DNA from: Hyalella azteca
Taxonomy: Eukaryota > Arthropoda > Malacostraca > Amphipoda > Hyalellidae
NCBI RefSeq assembly: GCF_000764305.2
Contig: NW_025947620.1
Coordinates: 82,303-146,302, forward strand
Length of the DNA: 64,000 nucleotides
Direction: 5' to 3'
The notes below the pieces were generated by a model. It saw only the letters and a list, made by a program, of their open reading frames with translations. It had not been told where the DNA came from and made no database searches. The position numbers and the translations under genes are program-made. This document shows, piece after piece, positions 43,543 through 55,851 of this stretch (its first letter is position 1; the number at the start of each line of letters is the position of its first letter).

Positions 43543-44763
43543 TTAAGCGGCCACAAAGAGGGCTTTGTAATTGAACTTAGAATTCTTACGAATCTGTCTG
43601 TTGACGGCAGCGGATTTCTATTTAATGGGGATTTGAGTTAACTCTGCCTAAAATTTTTGTTAGAAGCAAGAACGTCCGTTTATTTTCATCAAACTTTTCA
43701 AAAATATATAAAAACAATCGATGAGAAAATTTTGGATAATTGCTGTAAAAAGCAATTGCAATCCTTAATAAACTTGACAACGATTTAATTTGCAAAACAT
43801 GCTCATTATGTACGTACTAATCATGCCAGCATATGCTTCTTTACTGAATAAATGAAATAAAACGACAACATAAATGACCTGAAAGGAATAAAAGCTTTCT
43901 GGATTGGTGACTCAAACTCAGAGAAATTCGTGAGACTTTGTCCAGATGGTGATGCGCATTTTGCACTTGTATGGGTCATTCTGACTCAGGATGCACAGGC
44001 AAAAAGTCTCATCAGCTAGGACTACGTTTTCTCTTTGCTCGTGGTGTTGGTATAAAGTGCGTCACAGTTTGGCCAATATGACCCATTAATTTTCCGAATG
44101 CAGGCTTCGCGACGCTCAAGATCATACAGTTGAAAGGTATTTCTTTCTTCCAAGAACAATCGGCTTTGCTCATGGCCAGCAAAAGTTAATTTCTCGGCAC
44201 AATGACCCTAATGATTAATTACTTAAAGATATTTTCTAATGTTTGTGTCAAGCAATGAACTAAATTATTTATTTAAATTCTAACACTCGCGTACACCTAT
44301 CACGAAAGGATGTTCGTGGTTCAGTTTAATTGTCTGCAGCGATTCCTGAGCAAAATGATGCAATAAGCTGTATTTCATTATTTTATGCTTCAATTTAATT
44401 GCTGACTTTTCGCTAAATAATAAAAATGAGGTAGAAATTGTACAGATTTTCGAAGCTTCTTTAAGATTTACTGATTGCTGGGAAGACGTAATTAATGTTT
44501 CCAATTAAGCTTTCCACACATCGTATTATACGTATATTTGCAATCCATCACACTGGGTAACTCATTATATTTTAATTAAGAGTTATTAAGACAAATAACC
44601 TCTGTGTGCTTGCGAAATATTAATAGTGATTGATTATTATTATACAAGTACGTAGCATTGGAAATACTTTTTTATTATTATAGCACATGGCATAGGAATT
44701 ATTTTCAGGTTGTTAAGGTAATAGAAGACTTGAGGCAATTCGAGTGACCGTCAGCGACGAGCG

Positions 44764-47700
44764 ATGCTCCTCAGCAGAGCCATCCTCTGGGGCGCCGTGA
44801 CCTGCGCACTCGGTGGTGAGTAAGCAGTAAACAAGCAGTAAATTTGCACGTATTTCTCCTGGGGGCCTTTTTTCTAGCAACTAATTCTAAAAAATATGGT
44901 TCCCATAGGTTCCCCTGGAAATAAGTGTTAGAATACCAGCGCCCGCTGCAGATATTGAAATACATGCAAACATTCAAGCAAGATATTGCATTATATTCAA
45001 GCATCTGCACTAGACGTAGAATTATATGTTGGAATATGTACCGGCCATTGAATTATGAACTGGCACCTCATCTGATATTGAGATTTTCCATTTTTGTGGT
45101 AAAAGGGAGCGCTCTTACGTAAATCTTCATGAGGCATTTTGAAATTATTCTAATTTTTTTACTATCACTCTTCACTCTAAACCCTATTCTTCGTTCGTAT
45201 AGTAGTTATAGGTGCTTATGTCAATGTACACAAACTTAATAATGAATAGTCTTATCTTACATGGAAAATGGTATTGATGATTTTCATTTAAGTTTGTGTG
45301 ATCGATTTTTTTTTCATCTCTCAGAACCGGAAAGAAATCTTCCAGTTTACAGTTTCCAAGAGGACGGCATCGCTTCTGACAGCTTCATCTCACGCACATT
45401 TGACTCCCAGCAGCAGTTCCTCCTTCACTCCTTCACCTTCTGCGTTCGCTTTAAGTTTTTTGGACTCCACGAGATCACGGGCCTCGTTTGGCTTTTTAAA
45501 AATCTCTCGGCCACAAGTAATCACGAAAACAACTTTCAAATTGGTAAGCATTTATTTCAATATCGACGTTCATCTGTTTAGTCTTGTAACTGAAACTGAG
45601 GAAAGCATGAAGCGAATGAACCAAATTTTTCTTTCAGATCAAAACAAGTTTTGATTTCAACAGCTTAGCTTTAGTATCTTGATTCAATCGCAAGGTATAA
45701 GTCGACAATTATTGGATAATTTTGCCGAAAATTTTATCAAAAAACGTCGGCAAAGTCTATTTAACGGCCACTACGCCCAGAAATATTAGGGTAGTATTCA
45801 ATATGGGGCAAATCTGAAAAAAATTATTCCTTAGATGCCTTACTAAACAGGGTAAAAGATGTTTCCTTTCCCTTATGTAATACCAAGAATCATTCACCAG
45901 AGCTGAGTCTGAGCCGATTGCGTGTCTCGATCGGAGGAACGCGTAAGTATTTCTTCCTGCGAGAGGAGTTGCGAGCTCTCACTTGGCATCACCTCTGCTC
46001 TACCTACAATGACGACAACCGCACTGCAACCATAGGTGAATTCTGGCGAGTAGTCTTTTTTAAAAATTAGGAAATTTAATTCAAATTTGAACTTAAATCA
46101 GATCGATTCCGGTAGCCCTTGAGGCAAACGACGTTGAAGCAGAGTTGACTACGAGTGTATTTCGTTGAAACAATGATTAATTAATTAATTTTTTTAATGT
46201 CAGGTGCCTGGTGAGTAACTACTTTTGAATGAATTAAATGTTATTAATTACGGCATATATTACATTTTCGTTATTTTCGTCCGCCCCATACCGGAACAAT
46301 TAATGACAAAGTCTCACGGTAAATGTAAGTTATTTATTGTATTCAAATATTGTATCTTGCTTTATATTATCTTGATCCCACAGTCCTCGACGGGAGCATC
46401 CAGCAGAGCGAAGTAGTGGACGCGGCGCCAGTCTCTGGACGGATCCTGAAAATCGGCGCCGTCGATAAAAATAAAAATTTTTATGGACATGTTACCCAAG
46501 TAAGTGTGTACCTTATAAATAATATTGATATCGAAGTTGTATGAAGTATCTGGATTAACTTAAAATTCAGTGATTATCTGGAGTGACTTATAATTTCGAA
46601 ATTCATGCAATAGTTCAGACAGCGCGAAACGTTCAGTTGTAATTTAATGACACTAATGCACTTATTATTTTCACAGGCTAATTTCTGGCGCTCGGTGCTG
46701 ACACTCGAAGAGATGGCGGCTATTTGGTCGTGCGATGATGACAGAGAAGGCGACGCCGTGGCTTGGTCTGGGTCTTGGGAGATGAACGGATCAGTTTCCA
46801 GGAAGGAAATAACCAAGACTCAACTGTGCAGTCAAGTGCTATCAGAACAGATATTCATTTTCGAGCCAATGACTGCGAAAGCAGCCGCAAGTTTATGCCG
46901 ATGGCTTGCTGCAACGTTGCCCCTGCCAAGAAACATGACCGACTTGCATAAACTGGCTGATGAAATCTCGACGCGTACCAACGAGACTGCAGTGCATTGT
47001 GAATCAATGTGGGTTGATCTGACGGATAAAGGACAGGAGGGCGCCTGGAGAAACTATTTCTCGCAAAAGCAAGTTGAAAATATCACATGGAAGCGAGGTC
47101 AGCCTGACGGGGATGTGATTCAAAACTGTGGAGCAATTGTTATGGATGACGTCACAGGCTTCCGAGATAGAGATTGTCGCACGACTGGATGTGCAGTATG
47201 TGAAATTTCTACGCTCCCGGTGTGGACCCTTAAAGGCGTGTGCGAGATCTCCGAAAATGATAAGAAATTTGTTGCTAAACAGCCTGCAGCCGGAGAGGTG
47301 GTATTCATAGGATATGCGGACAATACCATACAATATTTGAACGGGTCGTGGCTGTGGCGTGATCTTTCGTCCAACGAAACCATTGCCACTCTTTTGAAAG
47401 GAACCTTTGGGAAGAATTGGCCAATGGGGAGAAAGAAGTGGCTTTTGAATCAACCGCTGTGTGGAAAATCCGCAGAAGACGAAATTACTTTCCTATTGAG
47501 TCCCTGCGTCAAAGATGAGTACACATGTGACGACGCATCGTGCGTTCCGTTGTCGAAGCGTTGTAACCTCAAGCCTGATTGTGTGGATGGCAGCGATGAA
47601 ACAGAGTGTGAGATCGTTGAGTTTCCGCCTTCGTATCGGGCTGACATTCCTCCTCAGGCGTTAGGCTCGGGAAAAGGTCTTCCTGTTACCTTACATATCG

Positions 47701-50700
47701 TTATTGAATCAGCGAGTGTGGACACAACAGATATGCTCCTCCACCTCAACTTCAACCTGAGTATGTCGTGGATAGACAAACGCTTGTCTTATCTCAACCT
47801 CAACAGAGAAATGAGACAGAACATGTAAGTTATTCTAGCCATCGAAAATTCCTTATTTCTTCAAAAGATAAACAAAATAATATGTATTGAAGGAGTTGAT
47901 ATTTTTTATTCGTATCTCATGACTTTGAAGAAAAAAAAATGCTTGCCATCCCGCAGTAAGTTATTCAATGCAGCTATAAATGATCATTGCTCCAAAATGT
48001 TGAAAAAGAAATTCTGTGAGTAATCGGTTCGAATCCAACCAGGATACCAGACGAAATCAAACATAAATTGTGGGCTCCGCTGGTAGACTTCACCAACACC
48101 AAGGGCAACCACATCACCAAAGTGGACATCGAGGCCTCCATGATGGTCATCCTCAAGGGCCAGCGGCGAGAGGCGGACGACACTCGACCTGAAGAAGGTT
48201 CTGTTTCGCTACATTCCCAGACAGTTCCAGTTCATAATCCACACACTCAGGAAAATGAATGGGTCATTGTTCAAATAATGACTCATTCTCTAATCCACTG
48301 CACGAGCAGAGTACTGATACGTTCTCTAATTGACGGGCCAAACTGAGTTAGGATGACTCAGAGTTCAAGGACAGAAGTTCTTCGCTATTTGGATAATATT
48401 TCATTAATATCTCTGAGTCTGAATATAAAAATACCAAACTTTTTTTATTATATAACATTAACTTAGAAAATTTGTACCATTTTAACGCCTACTTTAATGT
48501 AGTGGATTATCCAAAGCCTGAATCTTTACTCACGATTAATTTAGTGATGAGTTCATGCCATTCAGTTGGATATGATGCAGCCATAAAGACAATAAAAATG
48601 GTGTGCGATATTCTCAAGTGTCAGTGACCACAACTACTTTATTAAATCAGAGAAATTCAATCCACGAGGGCAAAATAGTGTGAGGTAGATTGAATTCTTT
48701 CTTAAGTGTGTCTTTTTATTTAAATTTGTAATTTTATTTATTAAAAAAATGTCCTTTGTGCAGTGGAAGTGTACCTTGGTTCCGAGAACGTACTAACGGT
48801 CAGCAGAAAATACAGTCACACTTTTCAGTGCAAGTTCTATCTCGCCCGATACCCTTTTGATACTCAGGTATGAGAGCTCAGATTTGGGAAATAAAATTTT
48901 ATCAATTTCAAAAAACTGCAAAAAGGTTTTGTTAATTCAAACTGGTGATTCCTATTAACAAAAAAGTATGTACTAAAAAATTATAATAAATCTGGACTTT
49001 GCTTCGAAAAAATGGTATTCTCACTAACGTTTTAATATTCGTAAAAATTCGTTTAAAATTGTTCATAACTTTGTAAAGTAATCATGAAGTTCTTGATCAG
49101 GGCTGCGCCATGAAACTTACGATGATGTCGGCCTCATCGAAGCTCTTGTCATTTGACGAGCGCAACAGCCGCGTCGAGTACGTGGGCAACCCGCAGCTCA
49201 TCGAATATTCCATTGAAGACGTCGGCCTCACCTTCAACAATAACCTTAATGACTTTGCTGAGCTTTACGTTGAGGGTTAGTGTTGCTTCTATTGTTTTTA
49301 ATATAATCATTTCTGTCATTCTTATAGCTCCTTGCTGCTGGTCGATAAATTGATGGACTTTCTCAAAATTTATACAAATTTTTTACTCAGCTAGGACTCC
49401 TTTCGGAAACAATCTCCTCGTATGACTGGAAATGTTGTCATTCGGAAACAATTACTTTGTATAGGTAAAAAATTTTCCATTCGTAAACATTCACTTCATA
49501 AATGTAAAAATATTTTGATTCGGAAACAATAAAGCGTTCGAATTAAACTGTTTGCATTCGGAAACCGACATTTTCTGGTGGACAGTAAGTCTTAATATAC
49601 ATTCAAACTTTTTGTTCAACGTAAAAATATCTAAAAAATCTTTGCTTCTCAATTCAGTGGTGCTGCTCCGGCGGGCAGGATTCATCCTCATGAATATCTA
49701 CATTCCGTCGTTGTGTCTTCTGGTCATCAGCTACCTGACACTCTACTTTAAGCCTGCTATATTCCAGGTTGGTTTGCTATTTATCGTGAAATAATAAATT
49801 ATGGTTAGACGTTCGTATTGTAAAGACTTCTATATAGTAACGGCTTTCGAGATTGGAATTCTTTGCCCTGAGAAATGTTATCCACTGTCTGTAATATTGT
49901 ACTTCACCAAGAAGTTTAATTATTAATGTTTACTGAAGACCGAATGTGTACGATTTAGAACAATTAATGTGATAAAACTAGTTTTTTAAAAAAGTAATAA
50001 AATATGATATCATATACATTTTTCGTATTAGGTGCGGGTGTTGGGCTCTTTGACGACCCTGCTGGTTATGGCAACGCTCTTCACTCAGGTGAACGATCAT
50101 GAAGTGAAGTCAATAAAATAAAATCTGCATCTTAATAATAAAGTCTGCAGCAAATAATTTTGATTTTATAATAAAAATTAATAGTCAACGCGTAAAGTTT
50201 GAATCACATTTAAAAAAAAACGGGAGATTAACAAAGTTTAATTTTAACACAGTGAAATCGGGATGTTAGCAAGCGAGAGAAAAATTACCTTACTAGATGA
50301 TTACAAAGTTTCAGGAGAGATTGTGTTTTTTAAGTGATTTTTTCAACCACTGCGTTTAAAAACATTGTACGAGGTAATTAACTATTCATTTATTTGCAGG
50401 CGTCCTCGAGTTTGCCCAAAACGAGCTATTTCAAAATGGTGGACGTGTGGCTCCTGTCAAGCATCCTGATAATCTTCACGATCATCGTCTTCCACACCAT
50501 CATCGACAGATCAATGGAAAGCGATCCCGTAATCCCTCTATCTCCACCCAAGGAGCAGATCTCCACCATCAAACTTCCTTCCAACTCTGTAAGACCTCTG
50601 GATGAGAACCAGACCACAGAGCCCCCCAACTCGTGGACCCCGTCAGACCACACCGTTGGCCCAGACCACATAGAAGTTGCGGAGTTCAACGTCCACAAGA

Positions 50701-50843
50701 AGATACCGGTCGAAGAATTTGCAGTGAGCGCACATGAACGAACGCTAAGTCAGGCCTTAATCTTAAGTGCGCGCGTCATCATCTTAGTTGTGCTGGTGAT
50801 CTTCAATTTGATTTATTGGAGTTTCGTCTTGTGGGGGAACTGA
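44764..50843 (+). CDS. Chimeric Cys-loop ligand-gated ion channel with pentraxin, C-type lectin and LDLa modules
   Basis: Eleven exons: 44764-44815, 45325-45543, 45901-46035, 46384-46499, 46677-47824, 48043-48197, 48764-48867, 49101-49275, 49658-49767, 50032-50088, 50400-50843; 2715 nt, 904 residues, phases continuous. Domain order: signal peptide (MLLSRAILWGAVTCALG); pentraxin/LamG-like domain about 19-195 with the pentraxin-like WHHLCSTY; C-type lectin-like domain about 230-355 ending CRTTGCAVCEI; LDL-receptor class A repeat about 450-485 ending DCVDGSDETEC; then the neurotransmitter-gated extracellular domain with a canonical 13-residue Cys loop (C-KFYLARYPFDTQG-C). Four membrane segments follow: IPSLCLLVISYLTLYF, VRVLGSLTTLLVMATLF, a third in exon 11 and a C-terminal fourth. 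It is expected to be a plasma-membrane receptor channel. The ligand and ion selectivity cannot be read; the usual anion-type PAR motif before M2 is absent (FQVRV). Only the last exon spans both M3 and M4. Confidence 0.93.
46677..47824 (+). other. Channel exon 5: pentraxin end, C-type lectin-like domain and LDLa repeat in one exon
   Basis: A single 1148-nt exon (acceptor TTTTCACAG|GCT, donor AACAT|GTAAGT) encodes the last pentraxin strand (ANFWRSVLTLEEM), a linker, the lectin-like domain with paired Cys (SLCRWLA, HCES, NCGAIV, DCRTTGCAVC), a second linker and the LDLa repeat with six Cys and the acidic calcium site (DGSDETE). It continues into the first strand of the channel's ligand-binding domain (LPVTLHIVIESASVDTTDML). 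Having these modules fused in one exon shows that the fusion is not an artefact of joining neighbouring genes. Confidence 0.9.
49385..49560. repeat. ~45-bp degenerate repeat in a channel intron
   Basis: Four diverged units starting CATTCGGAAACAAT lie in the intron between channel exons 49101-49275 and 49658-49767, well away from both splice sites. Confidence 0.65.
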
Positions 50844-51657
50844 ACAAATTTAAGTCGCCGCACACGAATTGTCAGCAGATAGGAATGACAACACAAAAAA
50901 TATTCAGATTTCATTCGTAAAAATATAATAAGAGGAACGAATAGTTTTTTCCACAAAATTCGAGTATTTTGTCAGGAAATTAAAAATCTACTGATATCTA
51001 GTTATACGCAGCATATTTTCCTTACGGAAATATAAACGTTGCATAACAAAAGAAAAAAGGATAGAAAATGCTGAAGAATTTAGCTATCAAAAGCAAAATA
51101 GAATACATGAAGAATTTGCTGTACATGAATTGCTCGAGGTTCTTGTACTTGAGGGCTAAAATGTATGCAAACATCTTTGCATCTTTAGTTCTGAAACTAA
51201 GTGTATTATGTAAATGATACTGAAGGATAGATTGTGCATACTTCCAACACTTTTAAATATAGGAAATTTATGTTTTAGTTTGTGTATGCTTTAGACACTA
51301 CAATATTGAGACGGCATTTGTACCTTTCTATTTCACCGGTCGTTAGGCCAATCAACTTCTGCATTATTTTAGTAAGATAATTAAGGCACTAAGGACAATG
51401 AGCCAAACTCTGCTCCAAGAATTGATAGACGAGCATTGGGTATCTAACCTTTTTGTCATTTTAGTAATTTGTGAAAGCTTCGTTTGCCATACGGTCTTGC
51501 TTTAACTCTTACTCATCGTCTATGTCAAACTCATGCTGGTTTGTATATTTTTTTATTTAATTAGATTTGTAGTTAAGTTTCAAGACTATTTTAACTTCCT
51601 GAAGGAAAATAGCAGTAATAACTTGAATAATATACGTTTAAAAATTACTTTTTAAAG

Positions 51658-52052
51658 ACAACACTTCTAAAGAATCCAGTGTCTCCAATATTACAGATGT
51701 ACCATGAATTTATCATTTTATTTTCGAATAATAAAAAAATTAATTTTTCAATTTTTTACATTTATAAAATTTTGTTTCAAAATTATTTATTCTGTCAATT
51801 GATTCATGCATTGCCTCCGACTTCATACAAGTGTGCAAAATTTCAGATCAATTTTACAGGTAAAAGTGTGTCAAATATCAGTTATAAGATTTGTAGCTGA
51901 CAAATTTTTTTTTCAATTTTTTTTAATATTGAAAAAAATTAATTTTTAAAATAATTTATTTTATCATTTGATTCATGCATTGTTTCCAACCTTACGCAAG
52001 TGTGCAAATTTTCAGATGACAAACAAGAAGTGATGTTAAAGAGAAGTGTTGT
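51658..52052. mobile_element. ~395-bp inverted-repeat element, copy 1
   Basis: Bounded by ACAACACTTCT and its complement AGAAGTGTTGT. The interior has two tandem-like sub-blocks, each with GATTCATGCATTG followed by CAAGTGTGCAAA and TTTCAGAT. A second copy lies at 54195. Direct flanking duplications are not clear. Confidence 0.75.
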
Positions 52053-52759
52053 AATAAAAACTGGCATTGAACGCGATCGTGTCCATTTGCAGATGTGAAT
52101 CAATCAACATAAGCTTAATTGACGTATTTTCTGGTGAAAATTGAATTTTTCTAATGTTTTTACGTCTACTTAATCACATCTTTTCAATTGAAAAAAATTT
52201 ACATTTGAGGCAAACCTGTTGTTATTAATCCAGAAAATGATATGCCGTTATGTGTTTCGTATATGCAGAATTTGTCACAAATTTTCATAAAACATCGAAC
52301 GAGTATAAATACATTGACCAAACCATCATTACTGCATTTCTTCTAACAATAATTAATGCTCTGTGAGTCCGACTGAGGAAAGTCTAATTCTCAGCTCGGA
52401 TTTTTTTTTTGTAGAAGGCCGTAGACTGATTTTCGGATAGATAAAACATAGAATAAATTTTCATCTAAAAGCATTACCTAAATATTGATCGAAAAGAGGG
52501 CTAAATAGTTTCCACGTTGATTAAAATGATTGGATGTGCTATACTGATTTTTAAAACGTGTTCTAAATTCATGTAAAGAAAAGAGCACTTTTTGCCCCCA
52601 TGTGATGGTGCCCTCATTTTGATGGTGACATCGAATCTTAATTCCGCACCAAAGGATGGGCAACTGAGACGTCGTCCACCGCATGTAGATTGGGTCTCTA
52701 TAAATAAAATTAGCGGAGCCTCAGATACACGACATACATACGATATTCACCAGATGCAA

Positions 52760-53215
52760 ACGATCAATCACATGCAGGCTATATCAATCATACAGGTTAT
52801 ATTTTCGTCACAAGAAAACGATCACTTATTCGCCACATGCGATCAATCACTTGTTCGCCTCATGCAGCCGATCACTTATTCGCCACATTCACACGATTAA
52901 TGATTCGCCATAAACATACGATTAATTATTCGTCACGGGTAAGCGATCACTTATTCGCCACGTGTGTGCGATCTCCTATTCGCCACATGCACACGATTAA
53001 TTATTTGCCATACACATACGATCAATGATTCGCCACATGCGAGTGATCACTTATTCGCCACGTGCCCATGATTCGCCATATATATACGATCGACTATTCG
53101 CCTCCTGCAAACGATCAATTATTCGACGCAATCGATCAATTATTCGTCAACTATTCGCCAATCAATCAACTATTTCCCTCATACAAACGTTCACGTATAA
53201 CGATCATTTATCCGT
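52760..53215. repeat. ~19-bp degenerate minisatellite CGATCACTTATTCGCCACAT
   Basis: More than twenty short units of the type CGAT(C/T)A(C/A)TTATTCGCCACATG. They are intergenic. Several His/Ile-rich ORFs over it are repeat artefacts. Confidence 0.85.
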
Positions 53216-54194
53216 CACTCAGGAACGACCACAAAAATGCACCGGGAAAAACTGGTAACCCAGTCTGCTTTTCTTACAAGTTTAACTTTGATTACACGGG
53301 TCTGAAACAAATCTGAAAATTGTTTTTAATTCTGAAAGGGTGACTGTTTTTTTTCACTTATTTCATTTTGGGTCACGATAACTTCAATTAATGCCTAAAA
53401 AGGGTAATTATTTGAATTGAACTCTCATTTTACATTTGATTAAATGTCTATAGCACCTCACTTCCCACCACAATATCGATGAACTTTTTATAATTTTTAA
53501 CGACGTCAATATTTTAAGCTTTCCGTTTCCATGTTATGCGATTTATAAAGCGTGGAAGTACACATCCAGCACTAGTGTTAGTGGGGATGAAAATTTTTTA
53601 GAAACACGAAAATAGCTAAATATTTTTAATCATAGTGTTAGGCAATAATTTACTATCGACGTGTCAAGTGTTCATGGAATAAAATGCAGCAGGAAAACAG
53701 CGAATAACATCACCATTGCCAGCCTATAATTTGTTAGCGTGAAGTTTTTATGGAAAATTATAGCAGAAGTATTTCCGTTCTTTTGATTTGCCGCTGTTAA
53801 AATGCATCTTTTCGAATGACATTGCCAATCATTATTCATTAAAATTGAGTTCCAGCAATCATTAGACGTCGACTCAACGTCATTAAAGACATTACGACGT
53901 AATCAACCAGCAATTAATCGACGATGTTACAGCGTTAGTGGCGCGGTGGAGTGGATCTGCCTAACTGGAGCGCTTTTCTTGTACAGACCGAGGAAGAATT
54001 TTGTTAAGAAGACATATATCTATATATAATATATATATATATATAATACATTGGGGGTTTCAAATTAACGAATTTAGCAAGGCAACTTTTATACTGGTGA
54101 CATATTGCTTGCTATTTTTGGTTTAGAATAATAAACTGATAAAATATGAGCCATTAAAATATACCATTAAAAATTAATTTTTTAACTTTTAAAG

Positions 54195-54660
54195 ACAACA
54201 CTTCTAAAAAAATCCAGTGTCTCCAATGTAAACACGTACAATGAATTTCTAATTTTAATTTCGAATATTAAAAAAATAATTTTTAATTATTTTAGTACAT
54301 AAAAGAAATTAAATTTTCAAAATTATTTATTCTTTCAATTGATTCATGCATTGTCTCCGATTTTACGCAAGTCTGCAAAATTTCAGATAGATTGGACAGC
54401 TAGAAGTGTGTTAAATATTGATTATAAGATTTGTAGCAGACAAAATTATTTTTTCAGTTTTTTTAATATTGAAAAAAAAAATTATTTATAAAATTTTTTA
54501 TTTTGTCATTTGATTCATGCATTGTCTCCATCTTTACGCAAGTGTGCAATATTTCAGATCGATGGGATAAATAGAAGTGTGCATGTTAAATTTCGATTAT
54601 AAGATTTGTAGCATACAGACAGACAGACAAACAAGAAGTGAAGTTAAAGAGAAGTGTTGT
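54195..54660. mobile_element. ~465-bp inverted-repeat element, copy 2
   Basis: Same 11-bp ends and same interior blocks as 51658-52052, in the same orientation, with an additional AGACAGACAGACAAACAAGA segment near the right end. The two copies differ by small indels and many substitutions, so they are not a recent duplication. Confidence 0.75.
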
Positions 54661-54829
54661 AAAATGAGGCAGTAGTTAATTAACAATTAATAACAAACAA
54701 TTTATTTGGTAAATTTTCAAAGAAGATAAATAATACTTCATTTCACTTCGGTCGTCCAGTCCCAAATCATGCATCTCGTCGGACCCGCCAGATACTCTAG
54801 CGTCTCTAGCGTGTAAGATATATGAGCAG

Positions 54830-55075
54830 ATGATCGTTGCACTATTTGTGCTCATAGAACGAACTATGAGCCTAAAAATATACAGGTCGATCTATCATTT
54901 TTGCTCATGGAACGAACTTTAAGCATGAAAAATCAGAGGTCGTTCAATTGTTTTTGCTCATTGAACGAACTATGAGCCTGAAACTTCAGCGGTCGTTCCT
55001 TCATTTTTGCTCATAGAACAAACTATGAGCCTGAAAATTCATCTATCTATCTATTTTTAATGCTCACAGAGCGTC
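54830..55075. repeat. ~56-bp minisatellite with GCTCATAGAACGAACTATGA
   Basis: About five units combining TTTTTGCTCATAGAACGAAC, TATGAGCCTGAAAATTCA and GGTCGTTC. They are intergenic. Confidence 0.8.
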
Positions 55076-55851
55076 ATGAGTTGATAATCATGATCATCTT
55101 TCGCCATGCGAGCTACGTGAAAATTGCCAGTTTTCGGTGCTGATTATTAAAAGTTTCCAAACGTTAAAAGTGTTTGTTTGAGTGGTTTTTCCTTAATTCA
55201 AATTAAAGCTTGAGGATTGACGACGAATAAGAATGTTTAAAAAATGGGACATGTTTTCAGTAGTTGCTGATACACAAATAATTTTTTACATTTCGCATTT
55301 AATTCGGTTATATCATAATTTAATTCTGAATTTTCGTGTTTTTTTTTGTCTTTTCTTGGGGATAATTACGTTTCTGCCCAATATTCATTACAGTTCTTTG
55401 ATAAAGTGAAAATCTCCATTTCAATTTGGATGCTTTATTTTGATAAGATGTCACTTTAAGTTCATGTCGCCTTCAGGACAATAGAACCATTCAACATTGG
55501 CAGGTTTTCCATAGTGTAAATATGGTTGTATAGGACGTCCTATTTCTATAGGATTAATTCCTACAAAATCGTAGTCATTGAATGTTCATCTACGCATAAA
55601 ATTGCATATTTGCGCTATTCGCACGAGAAGTACAATTCATCCCAACCTGTTAACTCTGAATCGTGAAGCAGCTCGTCGTTCGCAAAACTTCCGCAGCCCT
55701 TTGACATCTGTAATTCTCTCGTGAAGGAGTTTGTCGGTGCAGCTACTTTAATGATCTAATTAACTGGTCCATCCATCAAGCACGAACGATATGACGTGTG
55801 CATGTGCTACAATAAACTGTGGTCTCCAAATAGGCGCGTTGGTCTGATAAG

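Larger units (their letters stand above)
35117..44763. other. 9.6-kb gene-poor interval
   Basis: No gene is recognised. It holds a dispersed repeat (35450-35600), a GC-rich block at 36216-36370 that could be a promoter or 5' exon for DUF4804 (minus), three minisatellites (37.5-38.45 kb), an unplaced ORF at 38630-38881 and an inverted-repeat element (42448-43542). The rest is AT-rich and shows nothing I can support. Confidence 0.6.
50844..55851. other. 5-kb intergenic region between the channel and mucin genes
   Basis: It holds two copies of a ~400-bp inverted-repeat element, a CGATCACTTATTCGCCACAT minisatellite between them and a ~56-bp minisatellite at 54830-55075. A (TA)n tract lies near 54015. 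No coding exon is recognised. Confidence 0.65.

Noticed and set aside
44280..45122. Minus-strand ORFs near 44.3-45.0 kb
   Set aside because: They lie upstream of or overlap the channel's signal-peptide exon and first intron, with no motif and no codon bias.
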